Source: Caulobacteraceae bacterium
Lineage (GTDB): Bacteria > Pseudomonadota > Alphaproteobacteria > Caulobacterales > Caulobacteraceae
Length of the DNA stretch: 64,000 nt
NCBI GenBank assembly: GCA_947441065.1
Contig: CANESI010000009.1
Location: 1-64,000, forward strand
Reading direction: 5' to 3'
In this document: piece by piece, positions 48,865 to 57,403 of the stretch
How positions within the stretch are numbered: the stretch's first letter is position 1
Layout: each line of letters opens with the position of its first letter
Translations under genes and position numbers: made by a program
The notes under the pieces: model-generated
Seen by the model: only the letters and a program-made list of their open reading frames with translations
What the model was told of the DNA's origin: nothing
The model's database searches: none

Positions 48865-50363
48865 GCTTCCTTGCGACGGGCTCCGTCAACGACGGTTCCG
48901 GGTGCAAGACGTTCAATCCATCCATGCTCAAAAAGGATTTTGATCGCTGCCCGCGCCGCGTCGGCGCTCCGAACATTCGAAGGGCCGTGCTGATAGATGT
49001 AAGAGAGATGAAGCGACGAATTGGGCAGCGATTGCCACCATGTCAGAAGCCGTTGCGCGGATCGAAGTTCAGGTGGAATTGACGCACCATCGGCCAATCG
49101 CAGCATTTCGTTGGCGTAATGGATGGCAAGATTGATGCCGCACTGCATGGCGATCAATGGAACTTCCATCGCGTTCGGATCGTCATAAACTGTCAAAACC
49201 GCTGCAAGCCGCCCGGCATGTTCGGCGAGTTTTCCGGCGAACGCCCTTATCCGAGACAGTGCGCCATCAGGCAGAACGGCTTTTTCGCATTCATCATGGA
49301 ATGCCACCCAAGCCGACTTCGCGTCGGGGTGAAGCTGCATTGGAGGCGGGTCCAAGGCGTCGGGCATGTCCGGGCTTGTGACGGGCGGTCGCATCAACAA
49401 GTAGCGAATGCGTTCGTTGTATCTTTCCAGAATGGCGGACGAACCAGCGGGGGCTTCGCGGTAGAGCCGTGTCCCGGCAGTGCTGTTTGGCGCAACCAAG
49501 AGCATTCGGGCGGTCAAGCCGATACCATCGAACAGGCTTTTGCCGAAAAGTTCATCGGCGATAACGGGTTGCAACATGATATGGGCGCTGCAACGGCGGC
49601 CCGGAAGAAAGGTTGATCCGGTTCCGATGCGTTTTCGCCGGATAGGATCGCCATCCCATAGCGTGTTGAACAACGCCGCCGTTCGCATTTTGCTTTCATC
49701 ACTGAAAGCCGCGCCACCAATCAACACGCCGCCTTCAGCCGTGAAAACCCCAGCGAAGGGCCGTCCACCGGCAAGATGCATCGTTAGGGCCTCGGGCGTG
49801 GGATCGGAAATTATCAGCATCGGGTGCGGCGGCGCTTTGGGTTCCGGCCCAAGTGCATCAAGGGCGGCGCGAAGTGCGTCCGGGTTGCCGGGACTGGCCT
49901 TCTTGGCTTTGTCGCGCGAAAAGTCCCATGCCTCCTTAGCGTTCAAATAGGCAAGCTGTTCGCCTTCGGACTGTTGCCGCCACGCTGTTTCAACTTGTGT
50001 AATCGGTTCCAAGGCGATGCGATCAACGCTGGATTTGCGTTCGCCACTTTCGGCAATCGATACGAACAACCCCGTAAGTGGCTTACGCCCGCCCGCTGGC
50101 AACTTCACGTCGCGTTGCGCCTGAACCGCCAATGTTGCGGCCCCTAACACCGATTGTGCGGCGATTGCCAACGGTGCTTGTGTGCGATGATGAATGGCGA
50201 GCGCCGCATTTTTCAGCGGGCCAAGCGCATCTACGGGAAAATCCAGCGCGGGCGGCAAAGACCGGTAGAGCGGGCGCTTTTCAGGGATTATGGCTTCGAT
50301 TATGGCTTCTTGGGCGAGTTTGGTGCCGTCCTTCGGCGTCCATTTTGATGGAACATCATCCAC
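48846..50363 (-). CDS. DUF3987-type (YfjI-like) replication-associated protein
   Basis: FPVDALGPLKNAALAIHHRTQAPLAIAAQSVLGAATLAVQAQRDVKLPAGGRKPLTGLFVSIAESGERKSSVDRIAL. Confidence 0.88.
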   Translation of the reverse strand: MDDVPSKWTPKDGTKLAQEAIIEAIIPEKRPLYRSLPPALDFPVDALGPLKNAALAIHHRTQAPLAIAAQSVLGAATLAVQAQRDVKLPAGGRKPLTGLFVSIAESGERKSSVDRIALEPITQVETAWRQQSEGEQLAYLNAKEAWDFSRDKAKKASPGNPDALRAALDALGPEPKAPPHPMLIISDPTPEALTMHLAGGRPFAGVFTAEGGVLIGGAAFSDESKMRTAALFNTLWDGDPIRRKRIGTGSTFLPGRRCSAHIMLQPVIADELFGKSLFDGIGLTARMLLVAPNSTAGTRLYREAPAGSSAILERYNERIRYLLMRPPVTSPDMPDALDPPPMQLHPDAKSAWVAFHDECEKAVLPDGALSRIRAFAGKLAEHAGRLAAVLTVYDDPNAMEVPLIAMQCGINLAIHYANEMLRLADGASIPPELRSAQRLLTWWQSLPNSSLHLSYIYQHGPSNVRSADAARAAIKILFEHGWIERLAPGTVVDGARRKEAWRLIP

Positions 50364-51246
50364 GACGAATGCCCCTACCTACGCTGGCAATGCCGCTTTT
50401 CACCGTGGCAATCGTCTCGCGAATTGGAAGACCGGCATAAGCGCCCGCTTCCGCAAACAGCGCAATTGCAGTCTCTTGAGTGATCAGGCCAGCCTGAACC
50501 ATTTCGCCAGCACGGCAAGCCGCCCAATGCAGTTTGGCATTCCGTTCGCCGGGGCTAGCAAGGGCGGCGGTTCGAACTAAACCCTTCAATCGTTGTCGGA
50601 TCGCTTCCGAAGTTTGATCGCTAAAGTTGGCGCTTCCGGCTTTAAGTTGCGGTTGGGCAATGGGTTTCGCAACCATCTGAGCAAGCCAGCTTGGCAATTC
50701 CGGCAAAGTGTCGTGGCAGATTGCAGCAGCTAGTTGCTCGACTGAAGCATGTAAGAGTGTGTATTGAAGGCCGTTGGCCATCACTGAACCAGCGGCAATA
50801 ATATAGGCATTATCACGAACATCGATGGCAGAGCCTATCTTTGCCTTCGTATCGCCCAACGCATCAGGACGGCGGAAGAGATAATGCAGGCCATATCGTG
50901 GCGTGCGCACATTTGGTATGGAATTCGGATTGAAATTTTGGATCAAAAAATGATCAGCCAAGGCCGAAACACCGTCGCCCTGCCCATGCCTGTCAGCGTC
51001 GATAACGATGATGCCATTTGCAAAGCAAGGTTTCCCGATGACTGCATTTGGCCACCGCTGCCACCAAACGTTGATTTGGTGTTCGTCCGTTGTCGAACGA
51101 TGCATCCCGCCCTCGATATAGGGCGCTTTCGCCGCGCCACCCTTGCTATCAGCTTCCCGGCAAGGAAAAACGACAACGCCATTCCGGGCGTACATAAGCG
51201 CAAGCGCTCGCATGGACGAAGAAGATTGAAATCCAGAACTTAACAT
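50356..51246 (-). CDS. Bifunctional DNA primase/polymerase (prim-pol)
   Basis: VFPCREADSKGGAAKAPYIEGGMHRSTTDEHQINVWWQRWPNAVIGKPCFANGIIVIDADRHGQGDGV. Confidence 0.92.
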   Translation of the reverse strand: MLSSGFQSSSSMRALALMYARNGVVVFPCREADSKGGAAKAPYIEGGMHRSTTDEHQINVWWQRWPNAVIGKPCFANGIIVIDADRHGQGDGVSALADHFLIQNFNPNSIPNVRTPRYGLHYLFRRPDALGDTKAKIGSAIDVRDNAYIIAAGSVMANGLQYTLLHASVEQLAAAICHDTLPELPSWLAQMVAKPIAQPQLKAGSANFSDQTSEAIRQRLKGLVRTAALASPGERNAKLHWAACRAGEMVQAGLITQETAIALFAEAGAYAGLPIRETIATVKSGIASVGRGIRRG

Positions 51247-51251
51247 CTGAA

Positions 51252-51506
51252 TTACCTTTCAGACTTGTTGAGTTCAGATGTGCTGTTGACCGCACGCGTC
51301 ATGCGCGACATGGCCCATGCGTCCAATTCTTCCGGAACATAGACCGGAAACGGCCCAAGTTTTTGGAAGGGCGGTCCACCACCGACACAGGCCAGTTTAG
51401 CCAGTGTATCAGTCGTATAAGCGCCGTAGCGTTCTTGAAGGTAAGCCGCCGCTTTATTGCGCCGAAGATAGATTTTGGTATTCATTAGAGCCATCCCAAT
51501 CAACAC
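51252..51506 (-). CDS. AlpA/excisionase-like small DNA-binding protein
   Basis: YLRRNKAAAYLQERYGAYTTDTLAKLACVGGGPPFQKLGPFPVYVPEELDAW. Confidence 0.75.
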   Translation of the reverse strand: MLIGMALMNTKIYLRRNKAAAYLQERYGAYTTDTLAKLACVGGGPPFQKLGPFPVYVPEELDAWAMSRMTRAVNSTSELNKSER

Positions 51507-51588
51507 GCATCAATGCGGTGCGATGGCTCACCATTAATCACATTTTTTTGGAGCGTTGGTTGGAAAGGAGTCCGAATAATTCGTCCGT

Positions 51589-52068
51589 TTATTCGGAGTG
51601 AGACTTGTACCCCTGTTCAATAGCATCATGTGCCGCATGTGCTTCTTTGAGCGACTTTAACGCCTCTTCTAGGGCGCTTCGTTGTATTCCGAATTTCCCC
51701 AAGGCTTTACCGATAGCCTGTTGCCGAGTGTCATTGTTTTCCATACGGCGCAGTACAAATTCAGCCGCTTCCCAATTCGCTGTTGGACCGGCGACTTTTG
51801 CGCCCCGACGGCGTTTTGATAGTTTTTTGAATTGAAAATCACTGTCGGCGTTTGGGTCCAACATATCAGCAAGCCAATTGCGAATTTCATTTGGGATCGG
51901 AATTTGGCTTCGAAGCATTTCGGAAAGAAGAAGCAGATTTGGCTCTGAACCTTTTTTGATCGGATACGCGCAAAAAACAGGTGAGCCATTTTCCCAAGCG
52001 CACGACGCTGGATAGGCACGGCCTTCAACTGTGTTCTTGAATAAATCCCATGCTTCAAGTCCCGGCAT
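51589..52068 (-). CDS. Uncharacterised element-encoded protein
   Basis: 159-aa ORF 2 nt downstream of integrase stop, codirectional with replication genes. Confidence 0.65.
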   Translation of the reverse strand: MPGLEAWDLFKNTVEGRAYPASCAWENGSPVFCAYPIKKGSEPNLLLLSEMLRSQIPIPNEIRNWLADMLDPNADSDFQFKKLSKRRRGAKVAGPTANWEAAEFVLRRMENNDTRQQAIGKALGKFGIQRSALEEALKSLKEAHAAHDAIEQGYKSHSE

Positions 52069-52070
52069 TA

Positions 52071-53402
52071 TCAGCGCGCCTTCTTCGAAATTTCTATGAT
52101 ATTGGTTTCTCGTTTCGTCGTCGCGTTCATCGCCGCTGCGATTGTCTCCGAAATGCTTTCGGAAGCACGACGCAAAGGGTCGTCGGCGAAATGCGAATAG
52201 CGAGCTGTGGTTGTCGGCGACGCGTGGCCAAGCAGCTTGCCAACAGTGCCAAGCCCCATTCCAGCCGCCGCGCCAATAGAAGCATATGAATGGCGAAGGT
52301 CGTGAAGTCTCAGGTTAGAAAGGCCAGCATGGGCGGTTATCCGGTCCCAAGGGCGTTTTATGTCTGAACGGGGTCGATCTGGCTTTGCGCCCGCTATGAC
52401 GTAATCTCCAAGCCGTGCGAGCGAAGCCAGCACTTCCAAGGCGGGCGCTCCCAACAGCACCTTCTTTGCGCCGGTTTTTGAATCGGGAAGATTGAGAACA
52501 CCATGCTCAAAATCGACTTCTGACCATCGCAAGTTCAGAATTTCACCCGCCCTGCAACCTGTCAACATCATCAATCTTATCGCGGCGACTGCGAAGGGTG
52601 AAATGACTTCGCGCCGATTTTCCTCCTTTGATGGGCGATGCTTGGACTTCCTTTCTTCGTTGAAATTCCAAGGAAGGCCAATCGTTTCGGCTTCCCGCAA
52701 AGCTTCGCCCAAAGTTTGAAGTTCGGCGGTTGAAAGAAAGCGCTCGCCCTTGCCATCGGGGTAAACCTTAACGCCAAGGCGCGGGTTGCTTTCAATGTAG
52801 CTGCGTTCAACCGCATAGCTGAAAATGCCGCCCAACAGTCGGACCGTCCGCGTTGCGGTTCCTTTGCCGCCCGTGACGCGCGCGCGCCCATGGCGTCCTG
52901 TCTTTTCATCAACCGCCGTTTTGCCGTTGGCCACGTCTCGCATGAAGCGCTCAATATCGCCGCGCTTTATCTCTCCAATTCGCCTGTTTCCAAGCAAAGG
53001 CTTGATATGGCGGGTTATGCGGCCCCGGTCGCTTGATAAGGTGGAAGCCTTCTTCAAGTCGCAACCATCGACAAGATATTCGTCGCACAATTGAGAAACG
53101 GTCATTTCGGCACGCTGTTTCGCGCGTTCGCCCGCAACGTCGTCGCCAAGTTCCGCCTTAGCCAATATCTTCGCCGCTTCCTTGCGCGCTTCTTCGACGG
53201 TCAACTTACCTTCCGCGCCGATTGTGACTTTGCGAACAGGGCTATTGCGCCCGCCAACCCGGTACTGAACGACAAAAGTCTTCTTGCCAGTCTGGCGAAC
53301 CCGGCAACCGAAGCCGGGCAAAGCCCCGCACCATTCCACATAGTCGCTCGCCTTCGGCTGTAGCGTGTCAACTACCTGCTTCGTAAGTCGCTTGCCTGCC
53401 AT
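52071..53402 (-). CDS. Tyrosine integrase (site-specific recombinase)
   Basis: MLTGCRAGEILNLRWSEVD, LRLHDLRHSYAS, GKLLGHASPTTTARYSHFA; start MAGKRLTKQ chosen over the longer ORF. Confidence 0.95.
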   Translation of the reverse strand: MAGKRLTKQVVDTLQPKASDYVEWCGALPGFGCRVRQTGKKTFVVQYRVGGRNSPVRKVTIGAEGKLTVEEARKEAAKILAKAELGDDVAGERAKQRAEMTVSQLCDEYLVDGCDLKKASTLSSDRGRITRHIKPLLGNRRIGEIKRGDIERFMRDVANGKTAVDEKTGRHGRARVTGGKGTATRTVRLLGGIFSYAVERSYIESNPRLGVKVYPDGKGERFLSTAELQTLGEALREAETIGLPWNFNEERKSKHRPSKEENRREVISPFAVAAIRLMMLTGCRAGEILNLRWSEVDFEHGVLNLPDSKTGAKKVLLGAPALEVLASLARLGDYVIAGAKPDRPRSDIKRPWDRITAHAGLSNLRLHDLRHSYASIGAAAGMGLGTVGKLLGHASPTTTARYSHFADDPLRRASESISETIAAAMNATTKRETNIIEISKKAR

Positions 53403-53416
53403 CGCCGTAACCCTCT

Positions 53417-53436
53417 GGGTAGCACCGGGGTAGCAC
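53417..53436 (+). repeat. Two GGGTAGCAC iterons just upstream of integrase
   Basis: GGGTAGCACCGGGGTAGCAC. Confidence 0.85.
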
Positions 53437-53534
53437 GCTTCAGGTAATCTAGAGCAATCCCGCGCCACCGTAGGCAAAGGTTGTACGTTCTAAGTCGCTA
53501 ATCTTCAACATTAAAAACAATTGTGAGCAAGCTT

Positions 53535-53543
53535 GGGTAGCAC
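53535..53543 (+). repeat. Fifth GGGTAGCAC iteron near right att
   Basis: GGGTAGCAC 20 bp before the att duplication. Confidence 0.75.
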
Positions 53544-53563
53544 GAAGAAATGGCCATCCGTCA

Positions 53564-53610
53564 CCCTCCGAAGGCAAAGGTCACACGTTCGAATCGTGTC
53601 GGGTGCGCCA
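53564..53610 (+). repeat. attR: degenerate duplicate of tRNA-Arg 3' end
   Basis: CCCTCCGAAGGCAAAGGTCACACGTTCGAATCGTGTCGGGTGCGCCA. Confidence 0.85.
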
Positions 53611-53703
53611 GTTTTTGATGGGCTGTTGGTGCCGTCAATGGGTTGGTTAGGGTCCCGCAGGGGATCGGACCGCCACCTGCGGGCTCTTTGGGCGCGCGGC
53701 CCC

Positions 53704-54456
53704 CTATTTCGGCTTTTGGAATTTCAAGATGAATTGGTCGGTCTTGCCTCGAATAGCAGGCAAGAAGACGTTGAGGCTGTGATCATCGGCGGATAAAGCG
53801 AGGGTCTTGTCCTCGCCCACCAGCTTGAACCCTGCGGCCTCTACCTCTTGCTTGACGATGGCCGCATCGATGCGGTGCAGGCTATCGGCGACGCTCAAGG
53901 GCGCACCGGCGGCAGCGGCATGGTCTATCACCAGATAGATGCCGCCGGGCTTAAGGGCCTTGAAGACCTGCTGATTGACCGATCCAGCCGTACCGGCGGG
54001 GAAGGCCTTAAGATGCATGTCGTGATAGTTCTGTACCGTCAGGACCAGATCAAGTCCCTCGGGCAGGCCTGCGGCGGACAGGGGCTGGGCGATGAGCGTC
54101 ACATTCTTATAGTCGGCGGCGACAGCGGCCTGTTCAGCGGCATAGGCGGCGCGATAGGCTATGAACTCAGCCGATTGATAGCCATAGACCTGACCCTTGG
54201 GCCCGACGGCGGCGGACAGAATGCGGGTAAAATAGCCAGACCCCATCATGAAGTCTGCAACCCGGTCGCCGGGCTTTATGCCGGCAAAGCTCAGTATCTC
54301 GCCCGGATGGCGCGCCGCGTCGCGGGCCACATCCGTCGCGGGCCGGGCACTATCGGCCAGGGCAGCGGCCAAGGGAGCCGGAACCGCCGCTAGGGCGAGA
54401 TTGGAGCTGCTCAGGGTCAGGGCGGCAAGCGCCACACCTATGGCTCGACGATACAT
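53704..54456 (-). CDS. Class I SAM-dependent methyltransferase, exported
   Basis: Signal peptide; GEILSFAGIKPGDRVADFMMGSGYFTRILSAAVGPKGQVYGYQ. Confidence 0.85.
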   Translation of the reverse strand: MYRRAIGVALAALTLSSSNLALAAVPAPLAAALADSARPATDVARDAARHPGEILSFAGIKPGDRVADFMMGSGYFTRILSAAVGPKGQVYGYQSAEFIAYRAAYAAEQAAVAADYKNVTLIAQPLSAAGLPEGLDLVLTVQNYHDMHLKAFPAGTAGSVNQQVFKALKPGGIYLVIDHAAAAGAPLSVADSLHRIDAAIVKQEVEAAGFKLVGEDKTLALSADDHSLNVFLPAIRGKTDQFILKFQKPK

Positions 54457-54601
54457 GGGCTAACTCTCCTGCAAGGGTGGGTTCTGAGGTCGTGCGTTCA
54501 GCTTAAACAGTGGCACCGGATCGATTGTGGCCCAAACTAAAAATGTCAGCCCCATTGGCAGTAGGGCAGGACTTGGCTTAGACCGCGCAGGACCCAAGCT
54601 C

Positions 54602-55048
54602 ATGACGACCTTACGGACCAACATGACCAAGCCAGAGCCCCATCGCCTCACCCGTGACGCCTATCCTATCGGCCAAGAGATCACGACGCGGGTCAGTGAC
54701 ATAGACGGCAATGGTCATCTCAATGCCATCCGCATCGGCAAGTTTTACGAAGAGGCCCGCGCCTCGTTCTACAAGCTGTTGGATCATGGCAAACGCCATC
54801 CGCGCGTGCTCGTGGCCGAGCTCAAGATCCGCTATCTGGGCGAGGGCTTCTGGCCGGGCACGGTCGAGGTCCGAACCGGTATTGTCCGCCTCGGCTCCAG
54901 CGCCTTCACCATGGGACAGGGTCTGTGGCAAGAGGGGGTCTGTATCGGCCTGTGCGACACGGTGCTGGTCCACGCGCCCCAGGGCAAGACCACGCCCCTA
55001 CCTGATGAGTTTCGCGGGCAGTTGGAGCGGTATCTTTTGACCCGCTAA
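54602..55048 (+). CDS. Acyl-CoA thioesterase (hotdog fold)
   Basis: TRVSDIDGNGHLNAIRIGKFYEEARASFYK. Confidence 0.82.
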   Translation: MTTLRTNMTKPEPHRLTRDAYPIGQEITTRVSDIDGNGHLNAIRIGKFYEEARASFYKLLDHGKRHPRVLVAELKIRYLGEGFWPGTVEVRTGIVRLGSSAFTMGQGLWQEGVCIGLCDTVLVHAPQGKTTPLPDEFRGQLERYLLTR

Positions 55049-55050
55049 AC

Positions 55051-55145
55051 CCCCGCCCCGATAATCACCTTTTCCTCGCCCCACCAAAGCGGGGATTTGG
55101 GCAGGGCGATAAAGGTCTTTTCGTCTTCGAGCAGTCTGGCCCCAG
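55051..55145 (-). pseudogene. Truncated duplicate of the 3' end of the EthD-like gene
   Basis: CCCCGCCCCGATAATCACCTTTTCCTCGCCCCACCAAAGCGGGGATTTGGGCAGGGCGATAAAGGTCTTTTCGTCTTCGAGCAG closely matches 56993-57079. Confidence 0.8.
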
Positions 55146-55431
55146 CGTCTAGCACCTACGCTGCCTTCGTGGGGCAGGTCTTGGGAAGGCCAGCGGCGAT
55201 CATGGTCTTCAGGCTTGCAGTGGCCCTGCCCATCCTGTCCACCCGCCCTGTCTCGGCATAACGCACGGTCTGGAACCGATCTGAGCCAAGGTGTCCATAT
55301 AGGTCTTGGTCCCGCCCACTGCATGGCCCGATTAGGTTTGACCGTACCGCTCGGCTCTGGCTTGACGAGTGAAGGGTTTTCACAACCAATTCCTCTGATC
55401 CGCCATTTGAGTGGGCCCGGGAGGAAACCGC

Positions 55432-56904
55432 ATGTCCAACGTTGAGGCCCCTTTTTCGGACACCGAGCCCCCGCCGCTTCGCCTGCGGACCAAGCTCTTC
55501 TTTGGTATCGGCAGTGCGGCCGAGACGATCGCCCTTTTCTCTCTCGGATCCTATGCCCTCCTCTACTATAATCAGGTGCTGGGTCTACCCGGATGGCTGG
55601 GCGGACTGGCGCTCTCTATATCCTTTGTGGTGGATGGGTTCGCCGACCCGGTTATCGGCTCGATCTCCGACCGGACTCGGTCTCGCTTCGGACGCCGACA
55701 TCCCTTCATGTATGCCGCGCCTATCCCAATCGCCCTCTTCTTTCTGGCCATTTTCAACCCACCAAACGGTCTCAGCCATACTTTGCTCTTTCTTTGGTTC
55801 TCCGGCTCAGTGATTGGGCTGCGTGTAGCCATGAGTGTTTTCCATACACCGCACCTCGCCTTGGGCGGCGAACTCTCGGAGTCCTATGTCGAGCGCAGCA
55901 AGGTCATGGCTTGGAACAACTTCTCCACTTGGATCGGTGGTACGGCCATCTCGCTGATCGCCCTGACCTTCTTCTTTAAGGCCACTCCAGACTATCCGCG
56001 GGGTCTGCTGAACCCGGAGCCCTACCTGCCCTTCTCCCTGCTCGCAGCCGGTGCGACCCTGACCATTCTCTTTACTTCGGCCTGGTTCACCCGAGATCAG
56101 ATCCCGCGTCTGCCCAAACCGCCGGTGGACCAGCCGCCCTTTTCACCCTTTGAGTTTCTGCAGGATATCGGGAAGGTCTTGGCCAACCGCAACTATCTGT
56201 GGCTGCTGATGGGTCTCTTTGCCCTCTCGCTGATGAACGGTATCCGCGATACGCTGGGCCTCTACGGGGCCACCTACTATTGGGGCTTTCCGTCTGAGGA
56301 CCTACGCTGGTACTCCCTTGGGAGTTTGGTAGGCTTTGTCTGCGCCCTGACCTTGACCCCCCGGCTCCATGCCCGGTGGGGACGAAGGCCGGTGATCATC
56401 TGCAGCACGGCGGCGATGGTTGTCTTTCCCGCCTTGGGGTATATTCTCAGAGAGTTGGGGCTCATATTCCCCAACGGTGACCCTCGCCTGCTGCCGACCC
56501 TCGTCTCCATCGCAGCCGTTAGCTACGCGGTCGGAGCCATCCTAAACATCTCGGTGATGAGCGCCTTAGCCGATGTTGCTGATGAGAACGAGGTTAGGTT
56601 TGGAGTCCGCCAAGAGGGCGTTCTCTATTCAACCCGCGCGCTTTTTGCCAAGGTCGATACAGCGATAGGGGCCGCGCTCGCGGGTGCCGTTCTGACCCTC
56701 ATCGCTTTCCCGGAGATGGCGCAGCCGGGCGAGGTGGATGCGGAGGTGATCCGTAACCTCGGCCTATTTCTCGGCCCCATCTCCATGATCCCCGGTGTCA
56801 TCGCGATTTTTCTCTACGGCCGGTTTAACATCTCTCGGGCAGACTTCGTAGCGACCCGGGCGAAAATCGAAGAAATCAAGCGTGCGCAGGCCAAGGCGGA
56901 TTGA
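55432..56904 (+). CDS. MFS/GPH (MelB-like) transporter
   Basis: LFFGIGSAAETIALFSLGSYALLYYNQVLGLPGWLGGLALSISFVVDGFADPVIGSISDRTRSRFGRRHPFMYAAPIPIAL. Confidence 0.93.
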   Translation: MSNVEAPFSDTEPPPLRLRTKLFFGIGSAAETIALFSLGSYALLYYNQVLGLPGWLGGLALSISFVVDGFADPVIGSISDRTRSRFGRRHPFMYAAPIPIALFFLAIFNPPNGLSHTLLFLWFSGSVIGLRVAMSVFHTPHLALGGELSESYVERSKVMAWNNFSTWIGGTAISLIALTFFFKATPDYPRGLLNPEPYLPFSLLAAGATLTILFTSAWFTRDQIPRLPKPPVDQPPFSPFEFLQDIGKVLANRNYLWLLMGLFALSLMNGIRDTLGLYGATYYWGFPSEDLRWYSLGSLVGFVCALTLTPRLHARWGRRPVIICSTAAMVVFPALGYILRELGLIFPNGDPRLLPTLVSIAAVSYAVGAILNISVMSALADVADENEVRFGVRQEGVLYSTRALFAKVDTAIGAALAGAVLTLIAFPEMAQPGEVDAEVIRNLGLFLGPISMIPGVIAIFLYGRFNISRADFVATRAKIEEIKRAQAKAD

Positions 56905-56987
56905 CGTCCAAGGCGCTCTGGCCTTACCGGCGATCTCGCCTCAGCCCCGGTATACCAACCTGAGGCCTTGACGGCCCTGCGGGTTCC

Positions 56988-57368
56988 CTAAGTCCCCGCC
57001 CCCTCGATAATCACCTTCTCCTCGCCCCACCAGAGCGGGGATTTGGGCAGGGCGATGAAGGTCTTTTCGTCTTCGAGCAGCAGGCGGCCTGCTGCCCGAG
57101 CGGCAGGATCGTCGGCCAAGGCGGCGAGGTCTTCGAGGCTGTCATACCAGAGCTGCGCCACACCATCGAACTGAGGCGGCCCATCGCGGCTGGCGCGGAT
57201 CCCGGCGCTTAGGGCCTCGTCGAACGAGTGGAGTTGGACATAGCGGCGGATGCGCAAGCTGTCCTTGACGCTGGCCACGAGCGGGCCGTGGATATTGAGC
57301 CAATAGTCCTGAAACTGTTCGCGGGTCAGGTGCGGTAGGCGCACAAGAGCAAAGGTCAGCTTGATCAT
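56988..57368 (-). CDS. EthD domain-containing protein
   Basis: MIKLTFALVRLPHLTREQFQDYWLNIHGPLVASVKDSLRIRRYVQLH. Confidence 0.9.
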   Translation of the reverse strand: MIKLTFALVRLPHLTREQFQDYWLNIHGPLVASVKDSLRIRRYVQLHSFDEALSAGIRASRDGPPQFDGVAQLWYDSLEDLAALADDPAARAAGRLLLEDEKTFIALPKSPLWWGEEKVIIEGAGT

Positions 57369-57403
57369 GGGGCGGCGCTTTCGGGTGCGAGTGAAGCGGA
57401 GGG

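Larger units (their letters stand above)
42020..53610. mobile_element. Integrative satellite-like element at tRNA-Arg(CCG)
   Basis: Tyrosine integrase, att duplication, GGGTAGCAC iterons near both ends, prim-pol/DUF3987/DUF5681 replication module, RM-type cargo; lower G+C than flanks; no capsid/portal/tail genes recognised. Confidence 0.9.

Noticed and set aside
42067-53543. GGGTAGCAC repeats considered as CRISPR or IS ends
   Set aside because: Too short, no spacer structure, no transposase; fits integrase/excision sites better
53534-53610. Second functional tRNA-Arg gene
   Set aside because: Only the 3' portion matches; the D-arm and 5' acceptor strand are absent
42020-53610. Complete prophage
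   Set aside because: No capsid, portal, large terminase, tail or lysis genes recognised among the ORFs
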